Shown here in pieces: positions 29,732 through 39,644 of a DNA stretch of 64,000 nt (the first letter of the stretch is position 1; each line of letters opens with the position of its first letter). Source of the stretch: Saprospiraceae bacterium (lineage in GTDB: Bacteria; Bacteroidota; Bacteroidia; Chitinophagales; Saprospiraceae). The notes beneath the pieces were generated by a model, which was given only the letters and a program-made list of their open reading frames with translations, ran no database searches and was not told the origin of the DNA. The position numbers and the translations under genes were made by a program. The stretch is from the NCBI GenBank assembly GCA_016717655.1, contig JADKFC010000007.1:124001-188000 (forward strand), written 5' to 3'.

Positions 29732-30997
29732 CCAAAGACCCCAATATCAACTCAGTCAAGCAGCGTTTTGGCATCATAGGTAGGTCGGCCGCCCTCGATC
29801 GTGCATTGTACACGGCTGTTCGTGTTGCAACAACAGATCTTACCGTTTTGATTCAGGGAGAATCAGGGGTTGGAAAAGAAATTTTTTCGCGGATCATTCA
29901 CGAATTGAGCAAGCGGAAGCACAATGGTTTTATTGCCATCAACTTGGAAGGTGCCATTCCACCGGGTACCATCAATTCCGAATTATTTGGTCATGAAAGG
30001 GTTCATTTACGGGAGCCACAGGAGAACGCAAAGGATACGTTGAGACAGTTGGAGGAGGTACTATTTTTTTAGATGAAATAGGCGAAAGGCCTCTGGATAC
30101 ACAAGCTTACCTGCTCAGGGTTTTAGAAACAGGAGAGTTTTTAAGAGTTGGATCGGCTAAAGTATTGACAACAGATGTCAGAGTGATAGCAGCTACCAAC
30201 ATCAGTTTGGAAGACCAGATCAAAAAAGGAAAATTCAGAGAAGATCTGTTTTATCGATTGAATACAGTTCCCATCAAAGTGCCTGCTCTTCACGAAAGGT
30301 CAGAAGATATCTATCCATTGTTTCGTAAATTTTCTGTTGACTTTGCAGAGAAATATCGTACCAATAGCCTTGAAATGATGACAAGGCCAGGTATATCCTT
30401 GAACACTACCGTTGGCCGGGAAATATCAGGGAATTAAAAAACATTGTGGAGCAATACTCCGTTTTGTCAGAAAACAAGATGTTGGATGAAGAAACCATAG
30501 CTTTATTGACACCTCACCTGATCTCCAGAAATCTACCGGTTGGCATTAAAAATAAGGAAACAGAAGGCTTTGCAGAAAGAGAAATCCTGTACAAGTTTTT
30601 ATTGGATATGAAGGCTGATTTGTCAGACCTAAAAAACCTGGTTTTCAATCTTATAAAAAATAACAATCTGCATGTTCCTGAATCCAGTTCAATGAATTTT
30701 GTAGTACCATCAGAAGTAAACAATATCTCGTCAGGATACTACAATGAAGAAGAGATTGGCGAAGATGGAGATGAAAGAGAGCATAACAAACCCATCATTA
30801 TCAACGAAATCAGCAGAGACAGGTATCATAAATCTGAAATTGTAGATGAGGCTCTTTCTTTAGAAGATATGGAGAAAGACATGATCAAAAAAGCGCTTAA
30901 AAAGTTTGCGGGCAAGAGAAAAGATGCTGCAGATGAGCTGGGTATTTCGGAAAGAACTTTGTATCGTAAAATCAAACAATATGATATTCCGGATTAG
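29728..30997 (+). CDS. sigma-54 interacting transcriptional activator, Fis type (two frame breaks)
   Basis: AAA+ activator of RNA polymerase with sigma-54 (RpoN). The intact product would be about 423 residues: no receiver or sensor domain, AAA+ domain with Walker A GESGVGKE near residue 45, sigma-54 contact loop GSFTGA, Walker B GTIFLDEIGE, then RWPGNIRELKNIVEQY, a linker and a C-terminal Fis-type helix-turn-helix (DAADELGISERTLYRKIKQY). One G is missing in the GGG at 29999-30001 (just before the GSFTGA loop) and one base near 30377-30381. Both breaks are single-base losses, and the frames on each side continue perfectly, so the gene is probably intact. It is coupled to miaB and overlaps lptE. 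Confidence 0.9.
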
Positions 30998-31514
30998 TAA
31001 AAAAATAGAATTCAGAAAAAGCTTGTCTGATTTGTTTGTTTTATTTGCCCTGGGTGTTTTTTTTAATTCATGTTATGGTTTTAAAGGCATAACCATACCT
31101 GCAGATGTCAATACTTTTTACGTAGAAAATTTTGATTTGGCAACACCCAATGCACCGGTCGAAATAGATGTTCAGTTTTCAGAAGCCATGAGAACTAAAA
31201 TAAGAAATGAATCCAGGTTAAAACTCAGGGAAACGGACCCGGATGTTGTTTTTAGCGGCCAGATTACCGGCTACAGGGTTACTGCAGAAGCTCCTAAAGA
31301 AGGTAATACCGTGGCCTTAAACAAATTGGAAATTGTGGTACAGGTTCAGTATACGAATCATAAAAATGAAAAAGAAAACTACTCCCGGTCTTACTCTTTT
31401 TTCAGAACATTTGAAGCCGATCAGGATTTGCAAACCGTACAGGAAGCTCTGAACAAAGACATCATCAATCAGCTTACTGAAAAAATTTTCAACGAGACCT
31501 TTGCCAGCTGGTAA
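30981..31514 (+). CDS. lptE: LPS-assembly lipoprotein LptE-like
   Basis: 177 residues from the ATG at 30981, which overlaps the end of the regulator by 17 bases; an in-frame upstream start would run inside the regulator. The N-terminus has a hydrophobic stretch ending in a lipobox-like FFNSC (Cys31). The rest (CYGFKGITIPADVNTFYVENF ... LRETDPDVVFSGQITGYRVT) fits the Bacteroidota branch of LptE, the outer-membrane lipoprotein that plugs LptD and helps it fold. Its partner LptD is encoded at 6139-8823. Confidence 0.85.
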   Translation: MIFRISKKIEFRKSLSDLFVLFALGVFFNSCYGFKGITIPADVNTFYVENFDLATPNAPVEIDVQFSEAMRTKIRNESRLKLRETDPDVVFSGQITGYRVTAEAPKEGNTVALNKLEIVVQVQYTNHKNEKENYSRSYSFFRTFEADQDLQTVQEALNKDIINQLTEKIFNETFASW

Positions 31515-31526
31515 ATCTGCAAACTC

Positions 31527-31994
31527 ATGAAGGTAGTTGTTTTGTGCATAGGAAAAACAAACGAAAGTTATCTCAGACAAGGCATCTCTATTTATCAGGA
31601 CAGATTGCCTCATTATACCTCATTTGAATACATAGAAATGAAGGATGTCAAACATCCTGGCAATACCCTCAAATTGCTTGAAATGGAGGGAAAATCCTAT
31701 TTAGCGCAAGTTCAGCCTGATGATTTTCTGATCTTATTGGATGAAAGTGGAAAGGAATACACTTCCGCAGCTATGGCTTCGTATCTTGAAAAACACCAAA
31801 TCAATAGTACAAAAAGGTTGGTATTTGCCATAGGTGGCGCATTTGGTTGGAGTGATGAAGTGAAACAACGTGCCAATATGCTATTGTCACTTTCAAAAAT
31901 GACATTTTCTCATCAAATGATTAGGCTCTTTTTAGTCGAACAATTGTACAGGGCATACTCCATTATCAAAGGAGAGAAATACCACAACCCATGA
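31527..31994 (+). CDS. rlmH: 23S rRNA pseudouridine-1915 N3-methyltransferase RlmH
   Basis: 155-residue SPOUT methyltransferase that methylates pseudouridine 1915 in helix 69 of 23S rRNA using SAM. Family motifs are clear: LLDESGKEYTS, FAIGGAFGWS, LLSLSKMTFSHQM and the C-terminal RLFLVEQLYRAYSIIKGEKYHN. It begins 12 bases after lptE, and its end overlaps the next start by ATGA. Confidence 0.96.
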   Translation: MKVVVLCIGKTNESYLRQGISIYQDRLPHYTSFEYIEMKDVKHPGNTLKLLEMEGKSYLAQVQPDDFLILLDESGKEYTSAAMASYLEKHQINSTKRLVFAIGGAFGWSDEVKQRANMLLSLSKMTFSHQMIRLFLVEQLYRAYSIIKGEKYHNP

Positions 31995-34741
31995 TGTTCA
32001 AAAGGCCTTTGTTATATGTTGTGGCATGGGGTCTCATTGGTTTGGCGTCCACTGTTTTAGGGCAGGAGGTTCCTTATTTGAAAAATTTTTTTCCAAACGA
32101 ATATAAGGCGGCTAGTCAAAACTGGAGCATAGATCAGGGGGATAACCGGGTTATGTACATTGGCAATGACCAGGGACTGCTGAGGTATGATGGTGGCAAT
32201 TGGACCTTTTTTAGTTTAAACGAAGGTAAAAGTATCAGAGCCGTACATTGTCACAAAAACAGGATTTATACCGGCGCATACGGAGAATTTGGTTTCTGGG
32301 AAGAAGCAGGAGGTAATGAATTAAAATACGCAAGTCTCACCCATCTGGTCAGGGACTCCTCCTTTTTTAAAGAAGAGGTGTGGCATATAACTTCTGTACT
32401 TGATAAAGTTTATTTTCAATCCTTTGGCAGGTTGTTTGTTTACGACGGCATCCAAATAAACAGGGTTGAAATACCAGGTACAATTATGTTTTTATCCCAA
32501 GTGCAAGGTGGCCTGTACTTACCTGTCATCAATAAGGGATTGTTCATCCGTGATCAGGGAGGCTGGAAGTTGGTTGAAGGAACAGAACGGCTGGCAAACC
32601 TCACAATAACCGGACTTCTGCCTTTGGATGAAGGCATTCTTGCCTGTACGAATGAAGATGGTGCTTATATCATTAAACAAGGCAAGTGTTTGCCATGGAA
32701 AAACGGACTTAACCAACAGCTAAAGAAACTACAAATTAATAAAGCACAATATCTGGGTAATGGACTGTATGCATTTGCCACCATTAAAGGGGGAATAGTA
32801 TTGTACAATCAAATCCAAAACACCATTGTCAATATCAATACAGCAGCAGGGTTACAAAACAATACAGTACTTTCATTGTGCAGGGACCAGGAAAAAGGAC
32901 TATGGCTTGGACTAGATAAAGGATTGGCATATATTTCATTATCCTCAGCCATTAGGTATTATGATGGAAAAAAAGACAATCTTGGCACTATATATACTGC
33001 TGCAGTATATGGCAAATATAAATACCTGGGAACGAACCAGGGATTGTACCGGTGCGCCTATGAACCAAATGAGAAGGAAGGTAGTGTTGCCAGGTATTTG
33101 CCAATGTCAGGAGTTCAAGGTCAGGTTTGGCATTTACACAAAACGGAGGGAGGTCTGATTTGTGCCCACAACACAGGTTGCGATCTGATTACAGATATGG
33201 GAACCCAACCCTTGTTCCGGGGCACGGGCAGCTGGTATACACATGAAATAAAAAATAATTCCGGGTATTTACTCCAGGGAACTTATAATGGCTTAGTAGT
33301 TTATGTCAACCAAGATGGCTGGAAATTTAGTCATAGAGTCAGGGGTAGCAATGGTGCCATAGAAAGGCTGGCCCAGGAAGGAAAAAATATCTTTTGGCTT
33401 ACAGGGCCGGGTGGAGATCTCCGCAAGATAATGTTAAATGACTCATTTACAGAAGTGATATCAGAAATGGAATACACCGGAAAAAATAAACTTCCGATGT
33501 CGAGACAAATTGAGATTGGCACTTTCAGATCCAAAATGTATGTAAAGTTGAATGACAGTTTGTTGAAATATAATCACTTGACGGATGCATTTACTACTGA
33601 ATGGAAGGGCATGGGTAGTGTTAAAGGACCAATTGACAGTACTTATTTTGTTGTGTACAGGGACAGCCTTATTATCTTAGATGGAAAGACAAAAAAAACA
33701 ATGTTTATTCAACCCAGCTTAGAATACAATGCCATTGGTAGCTGGGACAAAAACCAAATCTATATTTTGAAGGAAGAGGGCTATGTGCTGGTAGAAAAAT
33801 CATTTTTTGGGAAGCTGACTCAATCCCAGGCACCCGGGCTTGAAATTGACTACATACAAAGTTCGAGGGGAAACAAGTTGATTGCTCCCCCCTCCAAAAT
33901 TACTTTGGACTACGCAGACAGGTCGTTTGAGTTGTTTTTTCACACTTCAGTATATGATCGGGAAATTTACTACAGCTATTTGCTGGAAGGTAGAGATTCT
34001 ATACGCGGAGAATGGGACAAACATGCACACATTCAATTCCACAATCTTAACAATGGTGTTTATCAACTGACGCTGTTTTCATCCGCCGGTGACCAGAAAA
34101 TGATCACTCTAAAGGTGCTATCACCCTGGTACTTATCGGCATGGGCTATTCTGACATATGTGATATTGGCCATCATTTGCATGGGTTTACTTGGGTTCTA
34201 TTATTCTAATGCGTTGAAAAAGAGTAAATTAAAAATATTGCGCGAAAATGAACGGTTGCTTAGAGAGCACATGATCTTCTTAGACAATGAAAAATTAAAA
34301 GAAGAAAACAGATTAAAGAGCCAGGATCTGGCCAATTCAACCCTTCACCTCATTAAAAAGAATGAGTTGTTGCTGGAAATTAAGGAAGAGTTGGTAGAAA
34401 TCAGAAAATCAGAAGAGGGGTTAACCCAAAAAGAATATCAAAAAATGATGCGTCAGATCAATGAAAATTTGTCTACTGAGAATGACAATAAGTTGTTTGA
34501 AGCCAATTTTCATGAGATCCACGAGGTTTTTTTTAGAAAGCTCCTTGCCAGGTATCCTGATCTCACATCACAGGATCTGAAATTGGCCGCGTATTTAAAA
34601 ATGAATCTTGCCACCAAAGAAATTGCTCCTTTGTTTAATATATCGATTCGCGGCTTGGAAAACAAGAGATATCGGTTAAGAATGAAGTTAGGTCTAACTC
34701 CGGAAGTCAATCTATCAGAATTTTTTATTGGTTTTGAATAA
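31991..34741 (+). CDS. membrane one-component regulator: propellers, Y_Y_Y domain, LuxR-type HTH
   Basis: 916 residues. A signal peptide or anchor (about 1-24) is followed by a long periplasmic sensor of two-component-regulator propeller repeats (for example NNTVLSLCRDQEKGLWLGLDKGLAYIS), a Y_Y_Y-type domain (about 635-715, ITLDYADRSFELFFHTSVYD), one transmembrane helix (about 720-742), a coiled coil and a C-terminal LuxR/GerE-like helix-turn-helix (DLKLAAYLKMNLATKEIAPLFNISIRGLENKRYRLRMKLGL). There is no histidine kinase or receiver domain, so it is a SusR-like direct sensor rather than a hybrid two-component system. It stands immediately upstream of the glycan locus and is its likely regulator. 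Confidence 0.87.
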   Translation: MMFKRPLLYVVAWGLIGLASTVLGQEVPYLKNFFPNEYKAASQNWSIDQGDNRVMYIGNDQGLLRYDGGNWTFFSLNEGKSIRAVHCHKNRIYTGAYGEFGFWEEAGGNELKYASLTHLVRDSSFFKEEVWHITSVLDKVYFQSFGRLFVYDGIQINRVEIPGTIMFLSQVQGGLYLPVINKGLFIRDQGGWKLVEGTERLANLTITGLLPLDEGILACTNEDGAYIIKQGKCLPWKNGLNQQLKKLQINKAQYLGNGLYAFATIKGGIVLYNQIQNTIVNINTAAGLQNNTVLSLCRDQEKGLWLGLDKGLAYISLSSAIRYYDGKKDNLGTIYTAAVYGKYKYLGTNQGLYRCAYEPNEKEGSVARYLPMSGVQGQVWHLHKTEGGLICAHNTGCDLITDMGTQPLFRGTGSWYTHEIKNNSGYLLQGTYNGLVVYVNQDGWKFSHRVRGSNGAIERLAQEGKNIFWLTGPGGDLRKIMLNDSFTEVISEMEYTGKNKLPMSRQIEIGTFRSKMYVKLNDSLLKYNHLTDAFTTEWKGMGSVKGPIDSTYFVVYRDSLIILDGKTKKTMFIQPSLEYNAIGSWDKNQIYILKEEGYVLVEKSFFGKLTQSQAPGLEIDYIQSSRGNKLIAPPSKITLDYADRSFELFFHTSVYDREIYYSYLLEGRDSIRGEWDKHAHIQFHNLNNGVYQLTLFSSAGDQKMITLKVLSPWYLSAWAILTYVILAIICMGLLGFYYSNALKKSKLKILRENERLLREHMIFLDNEKLKEENRLKSQDLANSTLHLIKKNELLLEIKEELVEIRKSEEGLTQKEYQKMMRQINENLSTENDNKLFEANFHEIHEVFFRKLLARYPDLTSQDLKLAAYLKMNLATKEIAPLFNISIRGLENKRYRLRMKLGLTPEVNLSEFFIGFE

Positions 34742-35031
34742 ATTTGACTTTTTCCCTAAAATAGTGGCTAATTAGGTCTGATATTTGCGTTTGGCGTAGC
34801 TTTGGCGTAGTAAATTTTGTGTTAATTTCAGTCGATTTTCGTAATTTTGCTTTGTTAGTTTGCTTTTCGGGCAAATTAATTTGGTTAAATCTACATTATA
34901 AAGACACTTCATTAGATGGTGTGTATTTGGTTTTGTAAGTTGATAATTTGACTTAAAACCATTTACTAACTGGTTTATGTGTAGGTTTACCTTATTAAAC
35001 AGACATTAATTAACCAAACTAAATTACATCT
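34742..35031 (+). promoter_or_regulatory. upstream region of the six-repeat secreted protein
   Basis: No gene is seen. TAATTTTG at 34842-34849 fits the -7 consensus, with TTTG at 34816-34819 at a slightly long spacing; this would leave a leader of about 175 bases. A tandem 11-base repeat lies just upstream (see separate entry). The leader contains TTAATTAACC near its end. Confidence 0.4.
34790..34811. repeat. tandem 11-base direct repeat, candidate operator
   Basis: TTTGGCGTAGC is followed at once by TTTGGCGTAG, a spacing of one helical turn, just upstream of the putative promoter and downstream of the HTH regulator gene. Direct repeats at this spacing suit LuxR-type or similar activators. 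Confidence 0.5.
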
Positions 35032-38000
35032 ATGATGAGAAACCTTACCCTTATCTTGTTTCTTATGCTAGGCTTCCTTTCAGGATATGCCCAGGTATAT
35101 GAAGATTTTGAAGGAGGGGCCAAGCTACCTTGGTCAGCCGTAAACGGAGCTTCCTATGAAGGGGGCATCGCCAACCCTTCCAAAGATGCTGTTAACAATT
35201 CAGACTTTGTTGGTAAATTGAGCAACAACGATCAAAGTGATTTTTGTTTCCTGATTACAGATTTGCCAGCAGCTGCTGATTTGAGTACCTTAAACCTTCT
35301 GAAAATGAAGATTTGGTCACCAATAGCCCCAACAAAAGCTTTATTAAAATTTGAAGGAGGCGGCAAAGCCGTAGAAAAGTTTGTTGATATCACGGTTGCC
35401 AACCAATGGGTTGACTATTCATTTGACCTTTCTGGAGGAGCTGACTTTACCACACTTACGAAGATTTTGATTGCTTTTAATCCCTTTACTACCCCACAGG
35501 CAGCAGATTTCTATTTCGATGACATCAGAGGTGTTGAAGCCAAAGATGTGTATGAAACTTTTGAGACAGGAAACGAAATGGGTTGGCAGGGCTTAGACGG
35601 TACGTTGGAAGCTCCTGTTGACAACCCGGCTCCAAATGTTGTAAATAGTACAGCCAAAGTAGGAAAATACACCAAATCTGGTGCCCACTCCTATTCTTTG
35701 TTGTTGGCTGACAGAGGAACTGCCACTTTTGATTTGAGTGTCAACAACCAATTCAAAGTACAGATTCATGCCAGTGCAGCTACTCAGGTTTTGTTTAAAA
35801 TGGAAGGACCTGGAGGACCCGCTGTTGAAAAAATTGCCAATATTGGTTTAGTGAATCAGTGGCAGGAATACACATTTGATTTTTCTGCAGCTAAAGAGTA
35901 CAAACACTTAACAAAAGCAATCCTGTTTTTTGACCCGGGTGTAGAAACCAGTGCGGATGTTTATCATTTTGATAATATCTATGCAGTTCCACAAGGAGCT
36001 TGTTCCACAGTAACACCAGATCCTAAGATTGTGGATGATTTTGAATGCAATAGAAATACAACTTACGTCAATGGTTGGGATAGCCTTACCGTTGTTTCAA
36101 ATCCTGCTCCAAATGGAGTTAATGGATCAGCAAAAGTAGGTAGATATGCGGACCCACAAACTGAGCAATGGGCCGCACTGTTAATGGATTATCAAAATCC
36201 AATTGACTTAAGTACCAATAACCAGTTGAAGATCAAAATCTGGAGCCCAAGAGCGGTACCCGTTTTATTTAAATTGGAAGGTGGTGCCAGTCCAGCCAAA
36301 GAAATTTGGGGAAATGTAACGGATGTGAATCAATGGGTAGATTACGTTATTGATTTTTCAGACCAGGCCATAGCCAGTCACAAAAAACTGGTATTATTCT
36401 TTAATGCCGGAGCAGATCCACAACCAGGAGATGTTTATTTCATTGATAACATTGAATGGGGCGAAAAAACTGCCGCTGATTTGGAAACATTTGAGAATGG
36501 AGCCTTCCTGCCCTGGGAGCCATTGGATCAGTTAACAACCATTCACGGTACATTTGAGGTAGTGAACAACCCATCTGCTGTTGCGCCAAACACTTCAGCA
36601 AAAGTGGGTAAATATGCAAAAGGTAGTTCTGCGTTTTCTACTCTTGCCGCTGTTGCTCCTGGTGTTATTGACATTTCATCTAAGCCACAATACAATGTTC
36701 AGGTGTGGGCGCCGGTTGGCGCTAAAACCGTCATTATGCAGTTGGAAAGTGTAAGTGCTGGTAACAAAGAAGTTGAAAGACCTATCAAAAATGCGGGCAA
36801 TTGGGAAACCTTGTCCTTTGACTTTACTTCTCACCAAGGTATCACCGACTGGCTTCTTTGAGATTTATTTTCAATCCAAATGTGGAAGAGGCCGGAACCG
36901 TTTATTATTTTGATAATTTAAGTCAAAGTGAAGCTACTGTTGATCCATGTGAGAATACAGAGCCAATTTCAACCATTGTTGATGACTTTGAATGTCAGCG
37001 CAATTATGAATATGGTGCAGGTTCTCAGCACTTGACAGTGGTAAATAATCCTACAAGTTCTACAGTTAATAGTTCTACTAAAGTAGGTTTATTTAAAGAT
37101 CCTGCCAACGAGCCTTGGGCTGCTTTGTGTGCCTTGGTACCAGATGGCTTGAATCTGGAAGTATTTAACCAACTTAGTATCCAGGTTCTTTCAGAAAAAG
37201 CAGCACCAGTGTTGTTGAAACTCGAAGGTGGTACAAGTCCTGCTAAAGAAATTTGGACTGAAATTACCAAGACCGGAGAATGGCAAACATTGTCAGTTGA
37301 CTTTAGTAGCGAAAAGGAAAATAACCATCAAAGAGTATGTGTATTTTTAAATGGAGGTGTTGAAAACACAACAGTTGACAACTATTACATTGATAATTTC
37401 CAGTTTAACCACGCACCATACGACGGATGTATCATGAATTTTGACGATGCAGCGTTTCTTTCTGATAAGTGGAAATATTTCCCATCTGACAATTCCGGTG
37501 GATTTGAACTGGTCGACAATCCAAAGCAAGACAATGTGAATAAGTCTGCAAAAGTGGGCAAGGCCATTGAAAAAGCTAGTGGAGAACAAGTGTGGCAGGG
37601 AATGTATACTGATTTGTCGTCTTACATTCAGTTTGGTAGCAATAAACTAATCAAAATGAAAGTGCTATCTCCACAAGTTGGAGCCATCACCATGAAACTG
37701 GAAAGGCCATTGAAAGAAGGCGCTCCTGCATCTGGTGACAACACCATAGTCAATACAAAGGCCAATGAATGGGAAGAATTGACATGGGATTTTTCTACTA
37801 CTCCAATTGTTGATGATGGTTTGTATGCCAGGGTAACCTTGATTTGGGACATTAATAATGTTCCTGCTACCGATGTTGTTTATTACTTTGATGATATCAA
37901 AGTGGATGGCGGTGATTGTGGTGATCTGGTTGCCACTGAAGATGAATTGAATGTTTCAAGCTTACAGGTTGCACCTAACCCTGTTGCTAATATTCTTACT

Positions 38001-38195
38001 GTTAGACACAGTGACAGGACATCCAGGGTTGAAATTACAGATGTACTGGGCAGAAGAATTGCCAATGTACAGCATACCAGCAATTTGGAAGAACAAAGAA
38101 TTGATGTAACTTCCTTTAAACAAGGAACTTATATCTTAACCAGCTTTAATTCTGAAAATAAACTAGTTGGCGTTGCCAAGTTTATCAAATATTGA
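35032..38195 (+). CDS. secreted protein with six tandem glycan-binding-like repeats and a T9SS tail (frame interrupted once)
   Basis: The intact product is about 1054 residues. Signal peptide to about residue 21 (SGYAQ). Six repeats of about 150-160 residues start near 22, 173, 332 and 482 in the first frame and twice more in the second, each with the order D-F-E, VxNPxxxxVNxSxKVG, KxKxWSPxAxxxLxKxEGG, NQWxDYxFDFS and a closing VYYFDNI. This jelly-roll-like pattern resembles carbohydrate-binding modules. A type A T9SS sorting domain ends the protein (LQVAPNPVANILTV ... TYILTSFNSENKLVGVAKFIKY). One G missing at about 36851 breaks the frame in repeat four; with it the text reads TDWASLRFIFNPN. 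It is probably a cell-surface glycan capture protein for the SusCD locus. Confidence 0.82.
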
Positions 38196-38208
38196 TGTGA
38201 AATGATGT

Positions 38209-38246
38209 TGACAGGAGTCTTTAGTGGACTCCTGTCACTTTTTTTT
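38209..38246 (+). terminator. intrinsic terminator inside the glycan locus
   Basis: TGACAGGAGTC, seven-base loop, GACTCCTGTCA, then C and eight T. The 11-base-pair stem lies between the repeat protein and the first GH144 gene, so the upstream gene can be expressed apart from the enzyme-susCD part, or at a higher level. Confidence 0.92.
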
Positions 38247-38266
38247 GAACTTAAGTCTTTTCATTC

Positions 38267-39631
38267 ATGCGTATTATTATTTTTATTAGTGGCTTGCTAA
38301 TGCTAGCTGCTTGTAATCGCAATGTCCCTTACCAGCGCGAAGAATTAAAAAAGAGGACTTTTCACTACTTTTGGGATCTGGCAGATAAAAACAATTATCA
38401 AATTCCAGATCGATACCCCACGCTGACCTTTTCAAGTATAGCTGCCACCGGTTTTGGTTTATCGTCTTACATTGTGGGTGTAGAAAACGGCTATGTGTCA
38501 CGTCAATTGGCTGCAGACAGAGTACTAAAGACATTACAAACACTATGGAATCTTCCTCAGGGCAAAGAAGCAACAGATATCTCTGGTTTTAAAGGGTTTT
38601 ATTACCATTTTTTAAATCTGAATGATGCTACCCGGTATAAACAAGTTGAACTCTCCAGTATCGACACAGGCTTGCTTATGGCAGGTATTTTGAGTGTTCA
38701 AAGTTATTTTGACAAAGAGAACCCAACAGAAAAAGAAATTAGGAAAATAGCAGATCAACTCTATCTGCGAGTGGATTGGAATTGGATGATGAACGGCAAC
38801 AAAAGCATGTCGATGGGCTGGCATCCAGAATCAGGGTTTATTCGTTCAGAATGGAAGGGATACAATGAAGCGATGGTTCTATTGATTATGGCTTTGGGCT
38901 CCCCGACCCACCCTATACCGGATCAAGCCTGGGAAAGCTGGTGTGAAACCTATGAATGGTCAGAATTTATGGGACAGCAGCACATACAATTTGATCCTTT
39001 ATTTGGCCATCAATACAGCCATATTTGGATTGACTTCAGAGGCATCCAAGACAAATTTATGCAAGCCAAAAATTTGGATTATTTTGAAAATTCAAGGAAG
39101 GCTACTCTGGGTAACAAAGCATACTGCCTGTCTAATCCAGGTAATTTCAAGGGTTATAACGAAAACTGCTGGGGCTTAACTGCTTGCGACGGTCCGTATA
39201 ATGGTGAATTGCAAATAGAAGGAAAAAAATATACATTTTTCGATTACAGGGCCAGAGGAGCCAGCAGCAGTCTGGTGGTAGATGATGGCACCATTGCGCC
39301 TACAGCTGCCGGTGGTTCTATGGCTTTTGCTCCTGTTGAATGCGAAGCGGCTTTAACCTATATGTGGAATCAATATTATTCCGAATTAGTTGGACCTTTT
39401 GGGTTTAAGGATGCTTTTAACCTGACCTTCAAAAATGATAAACATCCCAATGGCTGGTTCGATATCGATTATCTTGGCATCGATCAGGGTCCTATATTGC
39501 TACAGATGGCTAATTTAGAAAATGAGGTTATTTGGAAAACTATGAAAAAAAATAAATACATTGTTTCAGGTTTGCAAAAAGCAGGCTTTAACGGCGGTTG
39601 GCTAGAAACCATCAATCAAAAAAAGAAATAA
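38267..39631 (+). CDS. GH144-like endo-beta-1,2-glucanase lipoprotein
   Basis: 454 residues. Lipobox LMLAAC (Cys16) predicts a lipoprotein, facing the periplasm or the cell surface. The rest is a Glycoamylase (PF10091)-type (alpha/alpha)6 barrel: FHYFWDLADKNN at the start, SSYIVGVENGYVSR, GYNEAMVLLIMALGSPTHPIP, NCWGLTACDGP, DDGTIAPTAAGGSMAFAP and IDYLGIDQGPILLQM. Bacteroidota members of this family include the founding GH144 endo-beta-1,2-glucanase of Chitinophaga pinensis. Direct neighbour of susC (13 bases). Substrate beta-1,2-glucan is an inference from the family; other activities in this clan (for example cyclic glucan processing) are possible. Confidence 0.87.
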   Translation: MRIIIFISGLLMLAACNRNVPYQREELKKRTFHYFWDLADKNNYQIPDRYPTLTFSSIAATGFGLSSYIVGVENGYVSRQLAADRVLKTLQTLWNLPQGKEATDISGFKGFYYHFLNLNDATRYKQVELSSIDTGLLMAGILSVQSYFDKENPTEKEIRKIADQLYLRVDWNWMMNGNKSMSMGWHPESGFIRSEWKGYNEAMVLLIMALGSPTHPIPDQAWESWCETYEWSEFMGQQHIQFDPLFGHQYSHIWIDFRGIQDKFMQAKNLDYFENSRKATLGNKAYCLSNPGNFKGYNENCWGLTACDGPYNGELQIEGKKYTFFDYRARGASSSLVVDDGTIAPTAAGGSMAFAPVECEAALTYMWNQYYSELVGPFGFKDAFNLTFKNDKHPNGWFDIDYLGIDQGPILLQMANLENEVIWKTMKKNKYIVSGLQKAGFNGGWLETINQKKK

Positions 39632-39644
39632 AATCACGTATTCC

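Noticed and set aside
29728..30997. Sigma-54 regulator as a true pseudogene
   Set aside because: Both breaks are single-base losses and the AAA+ and HTH motifs are all intact in the joined frames.
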